Shown in pieces: positions 5,671 through 6,622 of a stretch of DNA of 6,622 bases. Position 1 is the stretch's first letter, and every line of letters starts with the position of its first letter. A program made the translations under genes and the position numbers. The notes beneath the pieces were generated by a model. That model had not been told where the DNA came from and did not search any database. It worked only from the letters and a program-made list of their open reading frames with translations. This DNA comes from Actinomycetes bacterium (GTDB taxonomy: Bacteria; Actinomycetota; Acidimicrobiia; Acidimicrobiales; Ilumatobacteraceae). The DNA is taken from positions 1 through 6,622 of the forward strand of contig JAEZFY010000268.1 in assembly GCA_023417265.1 (NCBI GenBank). Reading direction: 5' to 3'.

Positions 5671-6230
5671 GAGGCCTCCGGAGGGCGCGGGATCAGGTTG
5701 ACGGCGACGATCGCGGCGAATCCGCACAACGCCATGAACGCCAGGGTCGCGAACCCGAACGTACGGAACCAGACGTCGGTACACGACGGACCGAACAGGG
5801 TGCAGCTGCCGGTGTCGAGATCGGGCTGCCACTCGATGAGGTAGTGGTAGGCGGAGATCGCCATCCCGATCACCGCGATCGGCAGCACGTACCAGCGCGC
5901 GGCGAGGTCGCGGCGCAGCACGCCCACCAGGGCGATCGGCGCGATCGGGTACATCGCCACACGCTGGAACCAGCACAGACGACACGGCACGTAGTGGGCC
6001 GACTCGGAGAAGTACAGGCTGCCGAGCATCGCCACCGTGGCGACGAGGAACGTGATCAGGTTGCGGTGCGTACCGGCCGCCGCAGCCACCCGGGCCGCTC
6101 CTCCGCTGCGGCCTGCCAACGCCCACGCGGCGACGACGACGACCGCGAGCGCACCGGCGACGAGCGCCAGCAGCGCACTGACCACCTGCATCGTCTCCGG
6201 CTCGACCACCGCGGCGAAGATCGCGATCAC
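5667..6230 (-). CDS. dsbB: Disulfide bond formation protein B (DsbB/BdbC family)
   Basis: This membrane enzyme passes electrons from a thioredoxin-fold oxidase to quinone. From the GTG at 6230 it has 187 residues. The first cysteine pair is VPCRLCWFQR (Cys83, Cys86) and the second is Cys143 and Cys150 in a loop after YHYLIEWQPD, both in the expected extracytoplasmic loops. Hydrophobic spans lie at about 57-76, 91-107, 113-131 and 157-180, the usual four. A further span at about 15-38 is extra. GTG 6230 is preferred because codons from there on all end in G or C while those before do not, and a CATACT hexamer lies 6 nt upstream. ATG at 6191 is the alternative; it would shorten the protein by 13 residues and keep every span. 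It is the first gene of a two-gene operon, with the CPHC lipoprotein overlapping its stop. Confidence 0.93.
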   Translation of the reverse strand: MIAIFAAVVEPETMQVVSALLALVAGALAVVVVAAWALAGRSGGAARVAAAAGTHRNLITFLVATVAMLGSLYFSESAHYVPCRLCWFQRVAMYPIAPIALVGVLRRDLAARWYVLPIAVIGMAISAYHYLIEWQPDLDTGSCTLFGPSCTDVWFRTFGFATLAFMALCGFAAIVAVNLIPRPPEAS

Positions 6231-6236
6231 CCTGCC

Positions 6237-6242
6237 AGTATG
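6237..6242 (-). promoter_or_regulatory. Putative -10 element for a leaderless dsbB transcript
   Basis: On the minus strand CATACT ends 6 nt before the GTG at 6230. It keeps the A at position 2 and the T at position 6 of the -10, though its first base is C and not T. No Shine-Dalgarno is seen at that GTG. It shares a region of about 98 bp with the divergent promoter at 6317. Confidence 0.33.
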
Positions 6243-6316
6243 GAGCGCCCGTATCCGGCCCGCGCGGCGCGTTGCGGCGCGCACCGCTTGGGAACGATCG
6301 CGAGCGACGGACCCGC

Positions 6317-6322
6317 TACTGT
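6317..6322 (+). promoter_or_regulatory. Putative -10 element for the right-edge gene (leaderless)
   Basis: TACTGT fits TANNNT and ends exactly 6 nt before the ATG at 6329, so the A of ATG would be the first transcribed base. There is no Shine-Dalgarno. Confidence 0.45.
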
Positions 6323-6328
6323 GCGGCC

Positions 6329-6622
6329 ATGCTCGAATTCGACTCGATCAGTGTCTCCTCGTATGAGGCTGCCAGCCTCGCCTCGCAGCTCACCGAGAAG
6401 TCGGCGGCCGGCTGGGACGTCGTGTCGATCGTGTCGGCGGGCACGTCGGTGACCGCCTACCTGAGCCGCCCCGCCGAGGACCGCGACGACGCGGACGGCG
6501 ACACGGACGGCGACACCGCGGCCGCCACTGAGGGCGCGCCCGACACGGACGCCGGGTTCGGTCTCGGGGGCATCGCCGGCGCCACCAGCGGCGCCACCGC
6601 CGGAATCGGCAGCGACCACGCT
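6329..6622 (+). CDS. Unrecognised protein, 3' end cut by the window (98 codons visible)
   Basis: An open frame from ATG 6329 runs to the window end without a stop, so the gene is partial. The first 47 residues look like a small globular unit: MLEFDSISVSSYEAASL, a helix, then AAGWDVVSIVSAG and a strand TSVTAYLSRP. The 'GW-[DE]-VVS' turn followed by a strand ending in a basic residue resembles DUF4177-type small domains, but the match is too weak to name it. From about residue 48 the sequence becomes low-complexity and acidic (DRDDADGDTDGDT), then Gly/Ala/Thr-rich. No signal peptide or membrane span is seen in the visible part. The gene is supported by the TACTGT -10 six nt upstream of the ATG and by consistent G/C third positions. 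It diverges from dsbB. Function is unknown. Confidence 0.65.
   Translation, partial: MLEFDSISVSSYEAASLASQLTEKSAAGWDVVSIVSAGTSVTAYLSRPAEDRDDADGDTDGDTAAATEGAPDTDAGFGLGGIAGATSGATAGIGSDHA
6493..6516 (+). repeat. Perfect 12-bp tandem duplication in the right-edge gene
   Basis: GGACGGCGACAC occurs twice head to tail (6493-6504, 6505-6516). In the reading frame it encodes DGDTDGDT within an acidic linker. A 12-bp unit keeps the frame, so copy number could vary between strains without breaking the gene. Confidence 0.75.

Overview
The window is very GC-rich DNA, with nearly every codon ending in G or C. It comes from a bacterium with a CCA-encoding tRNA gene, GTG starts and several apparently leaderless genes. 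Together with the protein types, this points to an actinobacterium. The secreted DTR-repeat/SGNH protein and the DsbB/CPHC-lipoprotein pair would fit Acidimicrobiia (Ilumatobacter-like), but that is an inference from memory and not a search result.

Layout. At the left edge is a tRNA-Ser(UGA) gene on the + strand. Next comes a two-gene minus-strand unit: a cytoplasmic DsbA/FrnE-type thioredoxin-fold protein with only one active-site cysteine, followed 12 bp later by a DUF3253 protein. Diverging from it is a + strand series of three genes: an HNH endonuclease with an altered zinc knuckle, a secreted protein with three DTR-type repeats fused to an SGNH hydrolase, and prephenate dehydratase (pheA). 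Converging on pheA, and overlapping its 3' end by 13 bp, is a minus-strand operon of dsbB and a thioredoxin-fold lipoprotein with a CPHC active site, coupled through a GTGA overlap. At the right edge, diverging from dsbB, begins an unrecognised + strand gene cut off by the window end. No stretch longer than 300 bp lacks a gene.

How the genes work together. The clearest functional unit is dsbB plus the CPHC lipoprotein, a likely extracytoplasmic disulfide-forming pair. PheA makes phenylpyruvate for phenylalanine synthesis. The other genes look like independent housekeeping or accessory genes.

Regulation. Several starts (SGNH gene, pheA, dsbB, right-edge gene) lie 6-7 nt after a TANNNT-like -10 hexamer, as expected of leaderless transcripts. 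The tRNA gene has the same spacing from its mature 5' end. The HNH gene instead has a -10, a short leader and a strong Shine-Dalgarno. I see no CRISPR array, insertion sequence, phage gene or clear new defence system. The most unusual items are the remodelled HNH zinc site, the repeat-SGNH fusion and the consistent leaderless promoter geometry.
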